DNA of 64,000 nucleotides from Cricetomys ansorgei (Eukaryota; Chordata; Mammalia; Rodentia; Nesomyidae), in NCBI GenBank assembly GCA_026225945.1, contig JAMJFZ010001657.1, positions 1,600,501 through 1,664,500 of the forward strand. Direction: 5' to 3'. A model generated the notes under the pieces. It made no database searches. It saw only the letters and a program-made list of their open reading frames with translations, and was not told where the DNA came from. Positions 1 through 12,848 of the stretch are shown here, piece by piece (position 1 is the stretch's first letter; the number at the start of each line of letters is the position of its first letter). Position numbers and translations under genes: made by a program.

Positions 1-114
1 TCAGAATGGGACTGTATTTGGAAACTTTATTTGGTGATTAAATTAAGATGGGGGAGTCAGGATGGGCTGTAATCCAAATGGCTATTGTTCTTTTAAGGAG
101 GAGATTAAGAGGAG

Positions 115-335
115 GGAGAGATGGCTTGGTAATTATCTGGCTGCTCTTGCAGAGATCCTAGGTTTGGTTCCTAGCACCAATACAGCAGCTTGTGACCGTT
201 CATAACTCTAGTTCCAGGGGATTTGATACCCTCTTCTGACCTCCACAAGCACCAGGCACATACATGGCAAACATGCACACATGCAGACAAAACACTCACA
301 CACATAAAATAAATAAATCTAAAAAGTATTTTTAA
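115..335 (+). repeat. B2-group SINE
   Basis: Diverged B2 head (GAGATGGCTTGG, GGCTGCTCTTGCAGAG, TTTGGTTCCTAGCACC) followed by the typical B2 body (AACTCTAGTTCCAGGGGAT) and a CACACA/AATAAATAAATCTAAA tail. Confidence 0.85.
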
Positions 336-434
336 GGAGATTAAGACATAGATGCACACAGAGGGATGGCCATTGGGGATGCGGGAGAAGACAAGTAGAC
401 AGGCCTGAGGAGAACAAACCCTCGTGGGGCTGTC

Positions 435-596
435 CTCACATCCTGATACTGCAGACCAAGCATTTTACCGCTGAGCCATCTCCCCGGCCCTCATACCTAG
501 CTAATTAACTGAGTCCTGAGGATCAAACTTAGGTCCTTGTGCTTATATGGCAAACACTTTACTGACTCTGTAACCACCATGGCCAGCAGGGTAAGG
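435..596 (-). repeat. tRNA-derived SINE fragments, antisense
   Basis: Two abutting reversed SINE heads are visible. The first ends TTTACCGCTGAGCCATCTCC; the second carries CTTTACTGACTCTGTAACC. Both are the antisense form of the tRNA-like promoter of B2/B3/B4 SINEs. Confidence 0.6.
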
Positions 597-2954
597 ATCT
601 AGAGGAGGCAAGAAGATAGTTTGGTTCAATACGACTCACTAGCTGGTATGGGTTCAAACTTCAGGGGTCTGACCCTGACTAGTTTAGTTTAGGCGTATTT
701 AAGCACAGCACAATTTGGTGACAACTTTCCTGGTGATAATTAACTCAGTCCTGTGTGCATAATAAAGCTTAAGACATGACTGCATTGGAACTCTTTGTAA
801 AGCACATGTGACACCTTCCATAAAGATGGGCTCTATAGATTGACAAGCTCATGACAAGGGTCTGGGGGAGGATCTGGTGTGGTCTCGGCCACACAGATAG
901 AGCAAAGTTACCAGGCTATTAGCCACATCCGCTCCTAGCCTTCTGGGCGGACAACAGGTTATACATCCCTTCCTTTGCAGGAACAGTACCATGTGTTTAA
1001 CACTCCTGGTTGCCCTAGTGCTTATCTGTGAGCACAAGAACCCCAGTGCCCCCCACACTGACTGATCCATGTCCACAGTCCCATGGAAGAGAAATGTTTG
1101 AAACTTGTCGAGGTAGCTGTCCTCTCTAGGGTCCAGCTCTGAAACACACAAGCTTAGAGCACACGGCTGGAAGCTTGGCTGGATCTACCCAGTGTGTTCC
1201 ACTGTGTACTCTTCCTAGTGGTATGCACAGCTCTTGCCCTGGAGTTCCTCTCTATCCTTCCCAGGCAGGATTGTACCCCTATCTCATCCCCCCAAATTCT
1301 AGAAATGAATAGTAAATTACCAGGTGTCCCCCGAGTCTACTTTGTTTGGTCTGAGGTTGTAACAAAACATCCATTTATCTGACCCTCCTTAGGTTCTGTG
1401 TGGGAAGGATGCTCCATTTAACTCCTCCAAAGAAATCTCTTGAAACCCTTCTGTGTGATGCTGGCCTAAAGAGTTCTACAATCACCAACATGTCTCATAC
1501 AAGTGGTCCAAAACCCCACAACAGAGTTGGTGCTCAGCCTCTCCTATATTGTTCTAGGCTCAGGCTCTTCAGATTGAGTAGAACATCTAGCTCTGATTCC
1601 TGTTCCTGCTGTCCATTTTCTGCACGATATGAAGGGAGCTGATGACCAAGAGGCAGAACAGGATACAAGCTCAACAAAGTGGCCTGCTGTGCTGACTCCC
1701 ATCTCTCCCCTTCAGGTGAGCAAAATGAGTTACTTACCAGCCTGGGATCGGTTGCTGAGAGAACCCTGGGACCCAATCTTCTGAAAGGCTGAGTTTGGGC
1801 TGTATTCTGTCTTTGAACCCTAGGAGTCTAAGATCAGAGCTTTCCATGTAGAAGCTAATCATCAGTGTTCCTCAACAAGATTCTAAATGCATTGTTGTTT
1901 GGGAGCCTGAGACCGGATGGGGTTCATGAAGACAGTGCAGAAGATGCAATAAGCTGACGAGCCTTTATTAACTTTTTGAAAGAGTTTAAACATATGTCTG
2001 GCTAGTAGGTAACTATTCAGTGTTACAAGGTCGTCTGTGTGACTCCTGACTCAGTGCTGTCATCCTTTCAGACAGTTCCTGCCATCGTGATGCCCAGGGA
2101 ACCCTTTCCTAACGTTCCTCACACAGCCTGGATGCTTTGAATCCTCCCTCTTACCGACCTCACTTGCCCAGCTCCTTGGTGTCCTTTTACCCCTTCCTGT
2201 GCTTTTAATCCTGAGAGTCATCCCCTGCCCCCCAGAACTCTCTTCTCCACTGGGACTTGAGAGCTTCAGCCGTTTCCACCCCAAATCAGAACTACTGTCT
2301 CTGTTCTCCTAGATGATGGTCTACTTGAGTTACCGCAAGTTTGTCTTATGGACTTCTGCTCCCTCCAGCACCCACATGGTGAAGTGTGTGGACAGCCTCT
2401 CAACAGATGATGGAAGAGTATGTGTGCACACTTGCTTGTTACAACGATGTGCATGATTTATGCTCTGGTGGTGGAGAAGAAGAGGCCAACATACACAACT
2501 TACAGGGTTGACCTTTCAGACGTTATGCAGTAAAACAAAGTCATAATCTTTATATTTTTTCAGAAATAAAAAAAATGCCTAGAAAGACTTGTTAGTTTAA
2601 TTTTGTGAGCAAATCAGATCTTCTCATCAAGTCACCCAGAGTTAGATGAATTGACCACCATGCTCTCCTATGAGCCCAGACCTTATGGAAAAAGTATTTT
2701 GCTTTGTTTTTTAATTTTGTCTTAACAATTTGTATAGTGGGCAGATGGGTTGTATTTAAAGTTCTCCATAGATGCTCACCTATTCCCCTTCAAAGACTCA
2801 CAGAGGATGACTTTTATCCAAATGGATGTATCTAAGCATCAAATCCTACAGCATTTAAAACTATGCATTTTAATGGAGACTGTGTTCAATCATATGCCTG
2901 TATGCGAAGTGAGACTGAAGGACAAGAAACTTGGTTTATGTGTATGAAACAAAC
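597..2954. other. Unique intronic sequence
   Basis: No gene, RNA or clearly nameable repeat recognised. Short ORFs on both strands have no recognisable family content. It is moderately AT-rich, with an A-rich run near 2560-2580. Confidence 0.5.
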
Positions 2955-3142
2955 ACTCTAGGGAAGAACACGTGCCAGGGTTGTAGATGCAAACTAGTAA
3001 ACATCTGCCTAAGGACAAACACCCCCGTGTGCACAACTCCACCTCCTACAAGTTCCATAACCTCCCAAGAAGGGCCATCAATGGAAAACACATGTTCAAA
3101 GACATGGGGCTATGGGCGCCATTTCTTATTCAAACCACCACA
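2955..3142 (-). repeat. MaLR-type LTR fragment
   Basis: Read on the minus strand it begins TGTGGTGGTTTGAATAAGAA and continues with the CCCATAGCCCCATG segment typical of rodent MaLR (MT/ORR1-type) LTR 5' ends. It is truncated at the other end. Confidence 0.7.
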
Positions 3143-3639
3143 GTCACTGTCCTAGATGGTTAGGCAAGCCTTGGTACGTGGTTTGGCTGACAGTATCTGC
3201 TGGCCATCTAACAGCTAGCTATCCACCTGCAGATGTGCATTCCTTATAGAAGATAATCCCAGGCAGGTGGGGTCCCTGTGATATCTTAAGGCAGATATTA
3301 GTTTAGATATGGGCACAGGAAACAGCTCTGGCCAATAGACACAGGAGGGTGCCTTGTTGTGTGACTTCTAGAAAGTCTTTCTCCTCAGTAAAGGATAAAA
3401 AGATGTCTTCTTGACATTGGGATATTGGGGCTGAGAACATGATGGATAAAGCTGTGACAGTCACCCTGGGACAGCAATGACACAGCCAAAGCCTAGGACG
3501 GCAGAGCAAAACTACAGGAATACTGAGTTAATGCCTCTGGAACATTCTGACTTCTGGTTACATAAGAAAGTACACATCCCCATTCTTAAGCCAGCGTTAG
3601 CTGATTTCTGAAGCTTACTGCTGAAAGCATTTGAAATAA

Positions 3640-3815
3640 CTACATATGGGATCTTGGATCTCATTAAATTCTCCCATCAGTGCTATAAAGCAGGCTTAAA
3701 AAAAACCCCAAATAAAATAGCAAAATGTTCAATATTTTTGCCAAGGTCACATGCCTGTAAACGGCATAGCTGAATCCACAATCAGGTCTGATTCCAAATT
3801 TGGTGTTTCTTCCAG
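3640..3815 (+). repeat. Probable MIR remnant
   Basis: It contains the MIR-like order of motifs: a low-complexity AT segment, then TTGCCAAGGTCACATGCCTG, then GCATAGCTGAATCC and TCTGATTCCA. It is old and diverged. Confidence 0.55.
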
Positions 3816-4639
3816 TGAAACCAGATGATGCACACACAAAAGCCTAGAGCAGGAAAACCTCCTGTCAATCATGCTGACATCCTTAACAAGTCAAAGACAG
3901 CCATGCCATCGGCAGAAGAGACAAGCCACCCAGCACAAGTGCTGTTCCGTCAGACTGTGGGATTGCCACCGGGTCACTTACCGTTTCCTAATTATTAGGC
4001 CTCCAGTCTCCATCTATAATTTTAAAGGGGAACTCAACACACACACCTGCAAATAGGAAATGCGCTCCATTTTACACTGCTGTGTGGGGTTGTGGAAGAC
4101 AAAGCACAGACTAGGCACTGGCGTCTCCGTAAGAAGTCTGCAGATACTTAGAATAGCTGAGGGAGCACAGAAAGCACACTCACGGCATCTCAGCTTCTAA
4201 ATGCAGCCTGGGACTCAGGAGAAGAGCGTGGCTCCCACGTGCACAAGTGGACCATCAGGTGACGGACAACAAAACTCATCTTCTGGGTATTAGGTTCTAT
4301 GGAATTGTTAATACTTGGTCCCTTTTACTTACAACAAGGGCAGTTTTATGTGTTACAATCCTGGCAGGTCTGGGGCTACCCAACACTTAGGAGGAGCCTG
4401 AAGCTGGCCACAGCAGTCTTTGGCAGAGCAGAGGCACTAATGCGATGCAGTTAGCAGATGGACTCTTGACACTGGGCCCAGACTTCTGAGGCCAAGCGGT
4501 CAAGCAAAGTTGCCCCCAAAGAAGAGATGCCTCCACTTGGGTCACAGTGAAAATCAGTTTTGAGATTGCTGATCTTTCCCTTCTTCTTCCTCTCCCCTCC
4601 TTTCCCCTCTCTCCCTCCATTCCTTCTCACCCCCTCTGT
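3816..4639. other. Unique intronic sequence
   Basis: No gene or clear repeat recognised. The stretch from 4565 to 4625 is pyrimidine-rich (TTCTTCCTCTCCCCTCC type). Confidence 0.45.
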
Positions 4640-4834
4640 ATGGGGGCGTGTGTGTGTGGTGTCTGGGTAGGTGGGTGTGAGTGTACATGCATGCATGTAT
4701 TACAATGTACATGTGGAGGCCAGAGGACAACTTGCAGGCTCGGTTCTATCTACTATGTGGGTCCCAGGTATCAAACTCAAGCTTTCAGGCTTGGCAGTAG
4801 ACACCTTCACCCACTGAGCCATCTTATTAACCCC
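4640..4834 (-). repeat. B3/B2-group SINE, antisense
   Basis: GT-rich tail, then ATGTGGAGGCCAGAGGACAA, then CAAACTCAAGC and CACCCACTGAGCCATC. This is the antisense order of a B3-like SINE. Confidence 0.8.
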
Positions 4835-5879
4835 ACTATTATTGATTTCTTAAACCTCAAAGAACATGAATTTCTAAAATGGATATTCATACTTCTCCTG
4901 ACCACTCATTATGAGGGTCAGGAAAGCTAGCTATTTTATAATAATTAACTCACTGCATAGTGTGCTGAATGTGGGAGACATGCAGTATTTACCTTCATCG
5001 CCATGACCACCCAATCTATCAAGGTGATAATTCCTATTTCTGCTGTCATCGATGAATAGACAGTCTCCAAGAGACATTCAAAACGGTCACTCGGTAGCAG
5101 ACTTGAAAACAATTACAGTAAGAGGTAAAACTCACTGGATCCTCACACAATCAGCGACCTAAATACCCTTTGTGAAAAGAACTCCTGAAAGGGAAACAAC
5201 ACATCTGATTCCAGTGCCAGATCACCAGACATGCTCACGGAGATGAACACAGTCCATCTGAGTACCACTCAGACGATGCCTATAGGACCCGAAGCCCAGA
5301 ACTCTGAGGACCAATCCGAATATCGAGTGAGTCCGGCGGGGATGTGGAGCCACCTCAGTAGTGAACTCGTAGAAACCAATCTAAGACTTCAAAAGCCCCA
5401 CAAAGAGAGGTGTTCTGAGGTCCAGTTGGCAGGTGTGGGTCACTGCAGGGTAGAACCTAAAGTCTATTTCTGCCCCTGCTTCTGGCCCAAGCCCTCCGAG
5501 ATTAGAGGAGCTCTAGTGGCATGCCCTGCCACTGTGAACTCGGTGTGCTTTCCCCCACAGTGGTGGCGTAACTATCCCGGCAGGAATGTGGAAACACTAA
5601 AGAGACACCAGCAGAGCGGAGATGACGACGGGAAGGACCACACCTTGACCAGGGCTGCTTAGTTCTGCACACCTCTTACCCTTTATCTTAAACCTAAGCC
5701 TCACATCAAAACCCTGGGAGGTGGGTGGTCACTGCGCTTATTTTTCTGTCTTCCCAATGTGGACACATTTAATGAATCTCCTTCTTCTGCTTTTCACTGT
5801 TACTTTGTTTCTTTACTTGGCTCATTGGGGACAAGTGAGTGAATCTCTTTAGTTAGGGCTCTGCTGCCCGGGCTCTGAC
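4835..5879. other. Unique intronic sequence with a 143-codon open frame
   Basis: No recognised repeat over most of it. A plus-strand open frame at 5231-5662 has 143 codons but no motif or family I recognise, so I treat it as chance. A possible MIR scrap lies at about 5680-5760. Confidence 0.4.
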
Positions 5880-5990
5880 CCTAAATCCAGTAACAACGCC
5901 TTCTCAAACCATGAGCCAAATAAAACCTTATTTCTTGGAGTTGTTTTTGCCAGCATTTCGACACAAGGATGAGGAAAGTAACTAATATAG
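5880..5990 (+). repeat. LTR 3' end fragment (MaLR/ERVL-like)
   Basis: GAGCCAAATAAAACCTTATT followed by GGAAAGTAACTAATAT is the characteristic 3' end (poly-A signal region and terminus) of rodent MaLR/ERVL LTRs. The 5' part is missing or unrecognisable. Confidence 0.6.
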
Positions 5991-6214
5991 CAGTAAATAA
6001 TATAGTATTCTGACATATGTATCCAATGTGGAACAATGGAAGAAGCTAATTACCATATGCATCACCTCTCATGCTTGCTATGGATGGTTCTCAGGTGATA
6101 AAGGGTGATAGCACTACCACTGGACAAGCCCTATGAACAGTGCTTAATGCAAAAAACACTATACGAAAAATGGGCATCTTCAAATAAACAAACAAATAAA
6201 TAAATAAATGCTTT

Positions 6215-6412
6215 TGGGGGCTGAAGAGATGGCTCAGTGGTTGAGAGTGCCAGGGAACCCATGTTCCATTCCCAGTATCCACATTGGGTGGCTCACGACA
6301 ACCTGTAACTCCAGCTCCAGAAAATCTGGTGCCCTCTCTTGACCTACAGGGACACACACAGGGACATACACACACACGGACACACACACACACACACACA
6401 CACAAATTATTT
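6215..6412 (+). repeat. B2 SINE with CA tail
   Basis: It starts GGGGGCTGAAGAGATGGCTC, has CAGCTCCAGAAAATCTGGTG in the body and ends in a CA-repeat (about 6359-6403) and ATTATTTTTTAAAAG. Confidence 0.9.
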
Positions 6413-8613
6413 TTTAAAAGACAAATACTCAGATTATACACTAATTAATTAGCTTTGTTATGCTATGAGAGACTGACATAAGACTTAGTGCTATTGCCAT
6501 CTTAAGTTTGCCAGAATGAACTTCATCAGAATAATTTCACAGAGCTTAAAAATTACTAAAGCTGGTTTTAAGCCATTGCCCTAATTTCTTCCATTATAAT
6601 CTGTTGCTGTCATTATAAAAACCACAGTCTCACGCGATGAGGTAATACCTCCTTATTTAGAAAAGCTACTGGATGATTCATGATCATCGTGGTGGTGATA
6701 CACTTTCAATTACACGGAGAAAAAATTCAAATCCCTTTTAATTCCACCTTCCTTAACCCTGAAGGGTATTTCGTCCAGATCTCACCCGCTGATACAACCT
6801 AGATGAAAACGAGATCCTTTCTTTATTACTTACGGGAAGCTGTAAATCAAATGGGGACCTCCACTGGGGTGGGGATAAAGGGGGAGAGGGAGGGAGGGTT
6901 CATTTGCTTATTAGGTTTCCATAAGAAACATTAAGAATAACAGGCAGTTGCAGCGTGCCCCAATTGAAGCCTTGAATCAGTTGCTTCTAAAACATGAAAG
7001 ACTTCTCTTATGGATAAATTGCAATCGGCCCAACTTTCTGTAGCCTCCTGAACATGCATGCTGCCCTGACCGATGAGACGTTATTAATAAAGGAAGAGAT
7101 GAGTATGAATTAAAGCAAGCCCTGCTTAATCACATTAATCCACAGCAAGTCAAAGGCTTCAATTTTCGAAATAATTTTGGGCTTAATGCCTCGGAGATGG
7201 GCAGCCTGCTCCATTGAGGAAGCAGCTGGTCCAATTTGAGCTCCATTGTGAAGCCAGAATTGTCAGGTCCTCACAGCAACACGGAAGCCTGACAGTTTTC
7301 AGGACACGACCAGAAGTGCAGAGACAAAGGAAATTGCAAGACATTGAAAGGGCCCTGAACAATGGCAAGGCAGCCCTCTGTGGGGTGGATTATATATGAT
7401 TACCAAACTCACTGCCGGCATGGGTGGTGAGTACTCCCAGCCTCCTGCAGCTGCTACGGGATGCACTCTCAAGGTCCCACTACCAGGGGTTACAGACTAC
7501 AAAAAGGCTGGCTGTCTAAAACAACAGTGCAGCAACCACTGGACAGTCAGTTCTCTCTGCCCGTCTCCTTGGGCTACAGTGTGCTGGTCATCAGGCAGCT
7601 ACTGTGAGACATCTCGTGACCAGCATGCACACACTATCCGGCATTCACACGCCTGAGCGGTAGAAGGGACTCTCTCCCCAAGTGGGACTGTGGTTTTCAT
7701 AGGGAAGATGGCTACTACGTGACAAAACTAAAAATGTAAGTTAGAACAAAATGTGTTTCAAGCTGTGTATTAAGAAGTGTTACTGGCTGCAGGACACCAG
7801 AGAAGTCAGTGTGTATTCTGGGGGGTTCTTTCTTCAGGAATCAAGCCACCATCCCCAGCCTCCTGTTTCTTAGCTGAGAAATGAGAATGGACCAGCTCCA
7901 CATTGCCCACAGAGCCCCTCAACACTCACACTGGGGAGCAATGGTACCTAGGAGGAACAGCACAGACCCAGAGCCGAAAGCGCAGCTTCCATTTCTCCAA
8001 GTTACCTGTGACTATTGTCAGTGTTGTGAGTGACTTCACCTTTGACCAAAGAGAAACACTCTCTGTCATTTCCTTTCTGCTCTAGGACTCCAATCTCCCA
8101 AGACTCCCAAGTGCCAGAGAAGTTTCTCTCGGACAGCAAAGCTGCTACTAACCCTTTCCAATAAGGTTCGTGCTGAGGAAATAAGGCCTGGCCCGCTGGT
8201 AGAGAAGACACACGTATTTGCCTCTGCTTTACTCTTTAGACAGCTGTACGTGTCAGTTCTAAAACCCAGACCCGACGGAGCAGGATCACCTGACAATCAT
8301 TTCACTTGGTGTCTAACGCGCTTGTGTTCTCGTCGGCCCGCTTGGTTAGATGTGGTTATATTCAGCCTCGTTACCTTCATGGCTTCACCTTTTAGTATGT
8401 TATGAGAAATTTTTAGAAAAAGGATATCTTTCTGTGAAAGTAAGCAAATGGAACACTGATTCTAATATTTAAACTGAATGAAAATGGTGGATTTGTATAT
8501 AATGCCTTCTTAAAAATTCTAGTAACATGATAGCTCTTGGAAGGCAATTAGTAAGCATAGCCAAATAACATTAATTTTAATTGAGTGAAATTACTTTGTG
8601 AGTCTTAAAGCCT
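6413..8613. other. Unique intronic sequence, partly conserved-looking
   Basis: No repeats recognised across most of this 2.2 kb. The part at about 6900-7380 has homeobox-type TAATTA/ATTAA motifs and no repeat signature. It is listed as a candidate conserved noncoding element in the findings. No coding gene is recognised. Confidence 0.4.
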
Positions 8614-8880
8614 GTATAAATGGATGGGGGGGGATGGGTGGATGGATGGACAGATGGAGGAAGAGGTGGATGGATGGAAAAATAGATGATGTATGGAAGA
8701 ATGACTAGCAGATGGACAGATGGATGAGTGGACAGATGTATGGACAGATGGAAAGATAATTGTAAGTGTGGAAGGATAGAAAGGTGGATGGACAGAGGGT
8801 GGCTGGGTGGCTGGCTGGAAAGAGGGATGGAAGGCCAACAGATGGATGGATGGATGGAGGGAGGGAGGGAGGGATGGTAC
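8614..8880 (+). repeat. GGAT-type tandem repeat tract
   Basis: About 265 bases dominated by GATGGATG, GACAGATG and GGAGGGAG units. The antisense reading gives repetitive His/Pro/Ser frames that are artefacts of the repeat. Confidence 0.9.
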
Positions 8881-9651
8881 ACATGAACAAAGGGTGACAC
8901 TGGTTGTTAGATATGCAAGCATGCCTTAATTTAAGTAACTAAGAAAGTTCACAGCTTCTCCAGATTGAAACTGACCTTGGAGGTCATGCAGCTTAACCTC
9001 CCCTCCTGGGTAAAGGACTACAGCTTGACAACAAGAACCACTCCTGATTCTTCGCCATGATTCTTAGGAGACATTTAAACCACACGACTAAATTTCTCCC
9101 AGCACACTAAAGCCAGCTTCTTACTCTCTTTTGCCAGTGTGCGTCCCTAAAACAAATGTAAACAATCCCCACCCCCACATGGCAGTTCTTCCAGTATTGA
9201 AAACCTGACCCCATGCACCCCTCCCCTACCACACAGAGCCTATTAGGTGTCTTTCAGACTTAGAAGGAAAAGCTCCAAAGCCACCTTCTGTCACTGCTCT
9301 CTGACAATGGAGCCCGCCTTGTGGAAGCTCTCCTAACATCATGGCCTGGTATTAAGCCCTGCCAGTGGATGGCCGTGGAGGGATATGCGAGGGCAAAAGA
9401 GGATTTCTTCTGGTTCCAGAGCTTCCCTTGGGCTCCTGCAGGGTAAGCTTTTTCCACCCTTCACATATATGAAGCAGTTTGCTCTCAGAGAGTTCAGGAG
9501 GACCTATGGGGTACCATTTCATCATCCAGACAGGAAACCATTCAGCCAATATACTGTGCTGATCCATTGTTCTGTAAACCCCAGGTCTGCTTAAAGTCAT
9601 TTCAATAGTTCATGTTTTCTGCAAACAGACACTAAACTTTAAAAATCACTC
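8881..9651. other. Unique intronic sequence
   Basis: No gene recognised. The phrase GACCTTGGAGGTCATGCAG near 8970 resembles an old mammalian dispersed repeat but is too short to name. Confidence 0.4.
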
Positions 9652-9872
9652 TAGGGGAAGAAAGAGATGGTTCAGTGGTTAAAAGCACTCACTGCTTGCT
9701 CTTCCAGAGTACCTAAGTTTGGTTCCCAGCAGCCGTATCGGGCAGCTCACAACTTCGTATGACTCCAGCTCCAGGGTATCCAACATCTTTGGCCTGTGCA
9801 GGCACCTGCGCTCACCAGTACAAACACACGCACACATATATGATTAAAAATAATGAAAATAGATTTTAAAAA
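9652..9872 (+). repeat. B2 SINE
   Basis: AAGAGATGGTTCAGTGGTTA, GCTTGCTCTTCCAGAG and GACTCCAGCTCCAGGG in B2 order, with a CACACGCACACATAT and A-rich tail. Confidence 0.9.
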
Positions 9873-10810
9873 ATCTATTCAAATTCAAACTTCCTCGGTT
9901 TACAAGGATGCTATACCCCAATTCAGAGATGTTAAATTGCAAACATCGTAAATCTAGATGTGCGTACTCACACCCAGCCTCTTGACCACCCCATCTGCTC
10001 AGCACAGCACAAGGTATGGTATCAGCAGACCTCTTGGGGTCATGGCTGATGGGGGTTATAGCTCATCTCACTGCTGGGCAATTCCCACAAAAAAAGAGGA
10101 CCATGCCGTGGATGCTATCTAGGCAAAAGATCAGAATTCAAACGCTGAGCTGCAGAGGGTACACTTTCCAGCCATACAGAGTGAAGATACAATGGAAGTG
10201 CAGCCCGAGCAGGTGTGAGTACATCTACTTCCGTGGAGAACGTATGACTATGGTCATGATGCCAACACTGTTTACGGCTTACTAAAAGGGTGTGATTGAC
10301 ACATGGGTAAGAGAAGATGAGGCTGTGGTACATGGAGGAAGGTGGCGGGGAAAGCTGGGTTTCCATACTCAGTTACACTCATCACTGGCATCGTTGTTTT
10401 ATTATGAAACTTACATGAACTCCCAGCGCAGGATGAAGCCAGTCAGTGATGGAGGGGGTGGCTCATGAGGCCCCACCCTTAGCTGAAGGGCTATTGGCAA
10501 ATGATGGCTACTGTCAGAGTGGAAGTCATTTTTCTTCAGTGGTGTAGAACCCCGCACCCCTGCCCACGTGAGAAACCCTAATTAAACTGAGTGTATCATT
10601 TAAAAGTTGGGAAGGAAGACAGGGCAGGGTGGAAGAATGGAGGGAGAGAGGAAGAAAAAACACAGGGCAGTAGAAGGTAACTACTTGGTAAGATGAAGGA
10701 GTTCAGAGAGGGTGGAAGGGGGCGATAAGAGAAGGTAAAGCTGATGAATGTGAAACAAATGCATTATTTGTATGAATAGATTTATCAAAGAATACACTAC
10801 GATGTTTAAT
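9873..10810. other. Unique intronic sequence
   Basis: No recognised gene or clear repeat. A purine-rich stretch (GGAAGGAAGACAGGG and similar) lies at 10609-10720. Confidence 0.4.
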
Positions 10811-10985
10811 GAACAGAGAGATGGCTCAGTGGGTAAAAGTGCTTGCTCCAAAGCCTGATGATGTAAATTTGACCCCCTCCCCAACAGAACACACACAAGG
10901 TGGAAGGTAATGATGGATTCCCAGCATCATCCTCTGACCTCCCCTCCACATCAGAGAGAGGGAGAGAGAGAGGGAGAGAGGCTCT
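10811..10985 (+). repeat. tRNA-derived SINE fragment with GA tract
   Basis: It starts with GAGAGATGGCTCAGTGGGTA and GTGCTTGCTCC. The expected body is deleted or diverged, and it runs into a CCTCTGACCTCC tail and a GAGAGGGAGAGAG tract. Confidence 0.65.
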
Positions 10986-11329
10986 TTCTGGGTCTCCTTT
11001 CTGAAAGAGCATTTCCCTGTGTGGCTGCTCATATCTGTCATATACATAGCCTATTCTTCCCAATATTTCAATCCAGGACACCCAGGCATGGAATTTTCCT
11101 CCTAGACGCCTTACCAATGGATCGTCCCTCCTTTCGTCCTCTCACTCAGCGGACCCTCTCCTACACTGTCACGTGTTCCCGCCACAGTGGCTGAGAGATG
11201 AGACAAGCCCCGGCATTATATCTGAATTGCAGCCAATGATAAAAAATAGATACATGCGTCTGTGCAGCCTAGGCAGCTGGAGGGCTTGGTGTGGACTGTC
11301 TATTTGAGGTTGGTCTTGAGCATGAATAA

Positions 11330-11760
11330 ACAGGATGGTTAGTCTCATGTCAACATGTGTGCGTCCTTTGGCCAAGAGTTGTCCTAGGTATGTCTGTGAA
11401 AAGTAATTTTTAAAAAGATGGACATCTAAGACTGTGCACTGAGTGAAGCAGACAGTGGGTGGGCCTGTCCCCACAAGTTGAAGGCTTGCCTGACATATAA
11501 AGGCTGAGTCAGAACTCCTGCCTGCCTGCCTGAGCTGCAACATTGTTTTGGGTTTGTTTTTTGTTTTTTCAGTCTTTGAACTCTAACTGAAATAACACCT
11601 CCTCTGGACAGGGCTACAGCAGCAGCTGCCCCAGCTGAGACCTGGGACATGCCAGCATCCAGACCATGTGGGCCAATTCTTCAGTCTCCCCACTCCTCTC
11701 CTATGTATCATCTGATTGGTCCTCTTTCTCTGGAGAGAAACATGATGTTGACTGACACAA
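11330..11760 (+). repeat. ERVL-type (MLT2-like) LTR
   Basis: The start, GGATGGTTAGTCTCATGTCA, and the end, TTCTCTGGAGAGAAACATGA then GACTGACACA, match the plan of ERVL LTRs, which end near TCTGGAGAACCCTGACTAATACA-like sequence. The promoter-like ATATAAAGGCTGAGTC is at 11497-11512. Confidence 0.65.
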
Positions 11761-12551
11761 TAAGCTTATAAAGTAAAGATGTGTATAAGGGTGTCCGAGG
11801 GGGTGAGCTTCTGTGAAAGCCTAGGAGTAGGAAGTGGCCTAGCACCCTAGGGTGGGAGGCAGAAGAGACCAAAGGGGAGGAGGGGCTGAACTGGGGGAGT
11901 TAGAGGAGACCTCATGAAAATGAAATAAACCATTTTGCAGAATTCCCGGGAACTGTTTTCATAAAAAAGAAACAGCCTCCTTGCAATGCAGACGGAGAGC
12001 CTGAGAAATTTGAACTTTTAAGGCCAACAAAGCCACTTTTAACTGAGTTTTCAGGCAGTGTCTCCAGTGTGTGCAGCACACAGCTGGCATCTAAGACGAT
12101 GCCTGTTCACTTACATTTCAATCTGTGTCATTTCTAGGAAGAGGCTATACAGAATTTTCGCTTTGTATGTGTGTATGAGCACACACAAAGGTAAAGCTAA
12201 CAGTTAAATAAACCCAAAGGTTTCTCCCTTGGCAGACTACCTACCCCACCAACCCCTCCTTCCTCTTCCCTTGCTTGATAGCAAACCTTTCACATCAACT
12301 CTCAGTATTTTCACACATAGTTGAAAATAAGAATTGAATTGTCCATATAAGTTTAAGGACATTTTATATATGACTGAACTTCACTCCCTCATCTGTCGAT
12401 GCTGGCTTCTGGCTTCTGATCCATATCCGAACGTCCCTGACGGCTGCTACCCAAGCTCTTCTTGAAGCTGTTTTCCCCCAATCAATTTCCAGCCTGTATC
12501 TCACACTTCACATTTCATTATTTGGTCCCTTAAGTTAAGAATTCTTAATTT
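11761..12551. other. Unique intronic sequence
   Basis: No gene or definite repeat recognised. Confidence 0.4.
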
Positions 12552-12776
12552 TGGCTAGGGAGACGGCATGGCTGTAAGAGCACCTGCTTGCAAGAATTAG
12601 GATCTGAGTTCAAATCCCCAGCCCTTAGTGCTGGACATTGAGAGAGGAAGAGCTGCTTGCTGGACCCAGGTTCAGTGAAAGACCCTTTCTTAAGGGAATA
12701 AGGTAGAGAGAAATAGAGCAGAACAGTAGGCACATAAGTACACACCACACACTCTTGCACAGACACACACACACAG
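12552..12776 (+). repeat. tRNA-derived SINE (B4/B3-like)
   Basis: The head TAGGGAGACGGCATGGCTGT, CACCTGCTTGCAAG and GAGTTCAAATCCCCAG, then a CCCAGGTTCAGTGAAAGACC body and a CACACA tail. Confidence 0.75.
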
Positions 12777-12789
12777 GAGAGAAGGAGGA

Positions 12790-12848
<59 letters not shown>
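12777..12848 (+). repeat. (GA)n microsatellite
   Basis: A GGAAGGGA lead-in and about 27 uninterrupted GA dinucleotides. Confidence 0.97.

Noticed and set aside
6091..6441. 116-codon minus frame with Val-Cys repeats
   Set aside because: It runs through a B2 SINE and its CA tail.
8577..8922. Ser/His/Pro-rich minus-strand proteins
   Set aside because: Translations of the GGAT tandem tract.
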